This document shows positions 62,902-64,000 of a stretch of 64,000 nt of DNA, piece by piece. The DNA is from Lachnospiraceae bacterium G41 (GTDB lineage: Bacteria; Bacillota; Clostridia; Lachnospirales; Lachnospiraceae): assembly GCA_900100245.1 (NCBI GenBank), contig FNEU01000013.1, positions 1 to 64,000 of the forward strand. Direction: 5' to 3'. The notes beneath the pieces were generated by a model, which saw only the letters and a program-made list of their open reading frames with translations, did not search any database and was not told the DNA's origin. Position 1 is the first letter of the stretch. Every line of letters starts with the position of its first letter. A program made the position numbers and the translations under genes.

Positions 62902-63282
62902 TTATTTTTCTTCGGATTTTTTAATGAGTATTATTTCATAGACTCCAAGTAAAATACATCCTACTGTGTAGCATAAAATATCTTTAAGATCAAATACACC
63001 GCCTATAAGCACCCTGAAAAATCTGCTGCCGCCAAGTCCTAATAAATCCACGATATGAAAATACTGCAATACTTCTACGAGTACCGCAAAGAAGAAAACA
63101 TACAACGGTAAAAGATGCACTTTTTCAGGTATAAAGATTCGTACAAAACAATACACCGCAACAACCACAATCACATCGCCTATATAAGGTCTGACGAAAT
63201 TGTCGTGTACAAAGAGTGCAATCAAAACCTCTATGGCTATTAGTATAATTGTTGCAAGTGCGTAAATAAGCCTTTTTTTCAT
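62902..63282 (-). CDS. DUF2809 membrane protein
   Basis: This 126-residue protein has four hydrophobic segments and the DUF2809 layout: GDVIVVVAVYCFVRIF, then VEVLQYFHIVDLLGL and FDLKDILCYTVGCILL, with conserved aspartates and glutamate in membrane positions. Function is unknown. Its ATG follows directly after the TAA of the flavin-reductase remnant (TAAATG), with no separate ribosome site, so its translation may depend on that remnant being read. Confidence 0.8.
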   Translation of the reverse strand: MKKRLIYALATIILIAIEVLIALFVHDNFVRPYIGDVIVVVAVYCFVRIFIPEKVHLLPLYVFFFAVLVEVLQYFHIVDLLGLGGSRFFRVLIGGVFDLKDILCYTVGCILLGVYEIILIKKSEEK

Positions 63283-63432
63283 TTATAATATTTCAACCAC
63301 TTCACCGATATACATGTCATGCTCTGCATCGCCCCAGCTTATTGTCATGGTATTAAAGCTCTCCTTATTGCCTGCAGTAAGAAGCGCCCATTTTTTATCA
63401 AACTGACTGAAAATATCTGTTGTAAATTCCAT
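63283..63432 (-). pseudogene. Flavin-reductase-family remnant with internal deletion
   Basis: This 49-codon open frame reads MEFTTDIFSQFDKKWALLTAG, then NTMTISWG, the N-terminal FMN-binding start of clostridial flavin reductase-like proteins of about 170 residues. It then jumps within three residues to HDMYIGEVVEIL, the very C-terminus of the same family. About 110-120 central codons are missing, yet frame and both ends are kept, with GGAGG 8 nt upstream. The result cannot fold as a flavin reductase. It may survive as a translated leader for DUF2809. Confidence 0.7.
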
Positions 63433-63525
63433 TTTCATTTCCTCCTAAAAGAATCTCTCTAAATTTTTATTATACCAAAAATCCGTCTTTTATTCTACGT
63501 AAAGCCTAATCACAGTGAAACTTAA

Positions 63526-63553
63526 AAACCCGAAAGCATTTGCTCTCGGGTTT
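63526..63553 (-). terminator. Terminator after the right-edge gene
   Basis: AAACCCGAAAGCA (63526-63538) pairs with TGCTCTCGGGTTT (63541-63553) over 13 bp with one mismatch, and a T-run follows on the minus strand. It lies 5 nt beyond the stop at 63558 and isolates the remnant-DUF2809 unit. Confidence 0.8.
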
Positions 63554-63557
63554 CTTT

Positions 63558-64000
63558 TCAATCGTTAATAGAAGCCACAGGCTCCCTGTCCACAGTTATC
63601 GTACAGGTTCCGCCGTGGTCGTTGAAATAATCCTCTATGTGGGCAATCTCTTCATTGTAATCATCATATTGTGTCGTACTGATATGATCGATGATAAAAG
63701 CATCTCCGCCTTCTGCGTGAATCCTGAAATTATCATCGTAAATCATTTCGTAGCCGTACGTTTCGCCGTTAATCTCGCACTGAATTACGGTCTTGTAATA
63801 GTTCGTATTCGAAGCCTCATGATATCTTAGAAGAATGATTGCGCCAATGTACAGAAAGCATAAAAGAATAAATCCTACAATAACACACGCTATAATTGTG
63901 ATTATTCTCTTTCCGGTCTTTCTTTTACGGTTAGCCTGATTTGCAAGCTGCTCGTTTAATATCGCAAGCTGTTTTGCAATCTCTTCCATTCTGGGATCAC
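63558..64000 (-). CDS. Single-pass membrane protein, probably open at the right edge
   Basis: The visible 143 residues from ATG 63989 begin MEEIAKQLAILNEQLANQ (coiled-coil-like). A basic stretch RKRKTGKR, one membrane segment (about 29-52) and an extracellular acidic domain with GETYGYEMIYDDNFRI and a closing CTITVDREPVASIND follow. No ribosome site precedes this ATG, and the frame stays open to the edge with codons for D-P-R. The real start is therefore probably outside, perhaps with a zinc-ribbon-like piece. The family is unknown. Confidence 0.6.
   Translation of the reverse strand, partial: DPRMEEIAKQLAILNEQLANQANRKRKTGKRIITIIACVIVGFILLCFLYIGAIILLRYHEASNTNYYKTVIQCEINGETYGYEMIYDDNFRIHAEGGDAFIIDHISTTQYDDYNEEIAHIEDYFNDHGGTCTITVDREPVASIND

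Overview
The window looks like a chromosomal segment of a low-GC anaerobic Clostridia, most probably a Lachnospiraceae relative. This is an inference from gene content and sequence style: strong AGGAGG-type ribosome sites, tight minus-strand operons, a meso-diaminopimelate dehydrogenase, a DUF4250 micro-protein, YesM/YesN-type sensory genes beside a Ytf-type sugar ABC system, anaerobe-type flavoproteins and a rubredoxin domain. There are no rRNA or tRNA genes, no CRISPR array and no prophage. The only mobile element is an IS200-type transposase cut by the left edge. No gene-free stretch exceeds 300 bases.

Layout. 1-400: IS200 end with its leader hairpins. 0.4-4.7 kb: ddh, lgt and the zinc uptake genes znuABC, read right to left from a promoter upstream of ddh. 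4.8-7.5 kb: a membrane Ser/Thr kinase with a small membrane protein and an exported Ig-like protein. 7.7-15.6 kb: a DHH phosphoesterase, a WYL regulator, a sugar-sensor/GGDEF/EAL protein, glnA and a tocopherol-cyclase-like protein. 15.8-20.9 kb: DMT and MATE transporters, mntP, guaB and a small membrane protein. 21.1-23.7 kb (+): an MBOAT/SGNH acylation pair. 23.7-29.4 kb: rarA, DUF4250, murD, an MgtC-family protein, a diguanylate cyclase and a CYTH protein. 29.4-40.3 kb: a long cluster pgm-GT-GT-WbaP-LCP-GT-htrA-clpX, which makes and attaches a surface polysaccharide and ends with two protein-quality genes. 40.4-44.6 kb: DUF2752 and DUF4190 membrane proteins and an 1124-residue acidic rubredoxin/glutamate-synthase-like fusion. 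44.9-54.2 kb: truA, then a Ytf-like sugar ABC operon and a separate binding protein-histidine kinase-response regulator operon. 54.3-64 kb: lipoproteins, a double flavodoxin-fold protein, proC, a UvrD-type helicase, mazEF, a lipoprotein with a possible RsgI-like domain, DUF2809, and a flavin-reductase remnant with an internal deletion.

Functional themes are envelope building (lgt, ddh, murD, LCP/WbaP cluster, MBOAT pair), metal and sugar uptake with dedicated sensing, and c-di-GMP signalling (one intact cyclase, one probable phosphodiesterase with a sugar-binding-like sensor).

The two least ordinary signals are the acidic fusion at 41249-44623 and a family of short interspersed hairpins (7584, 29346, 56385, partial at 292) whose stems differ by compensating changes. 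I did not find a clear new multi-gene defence or mobile system.
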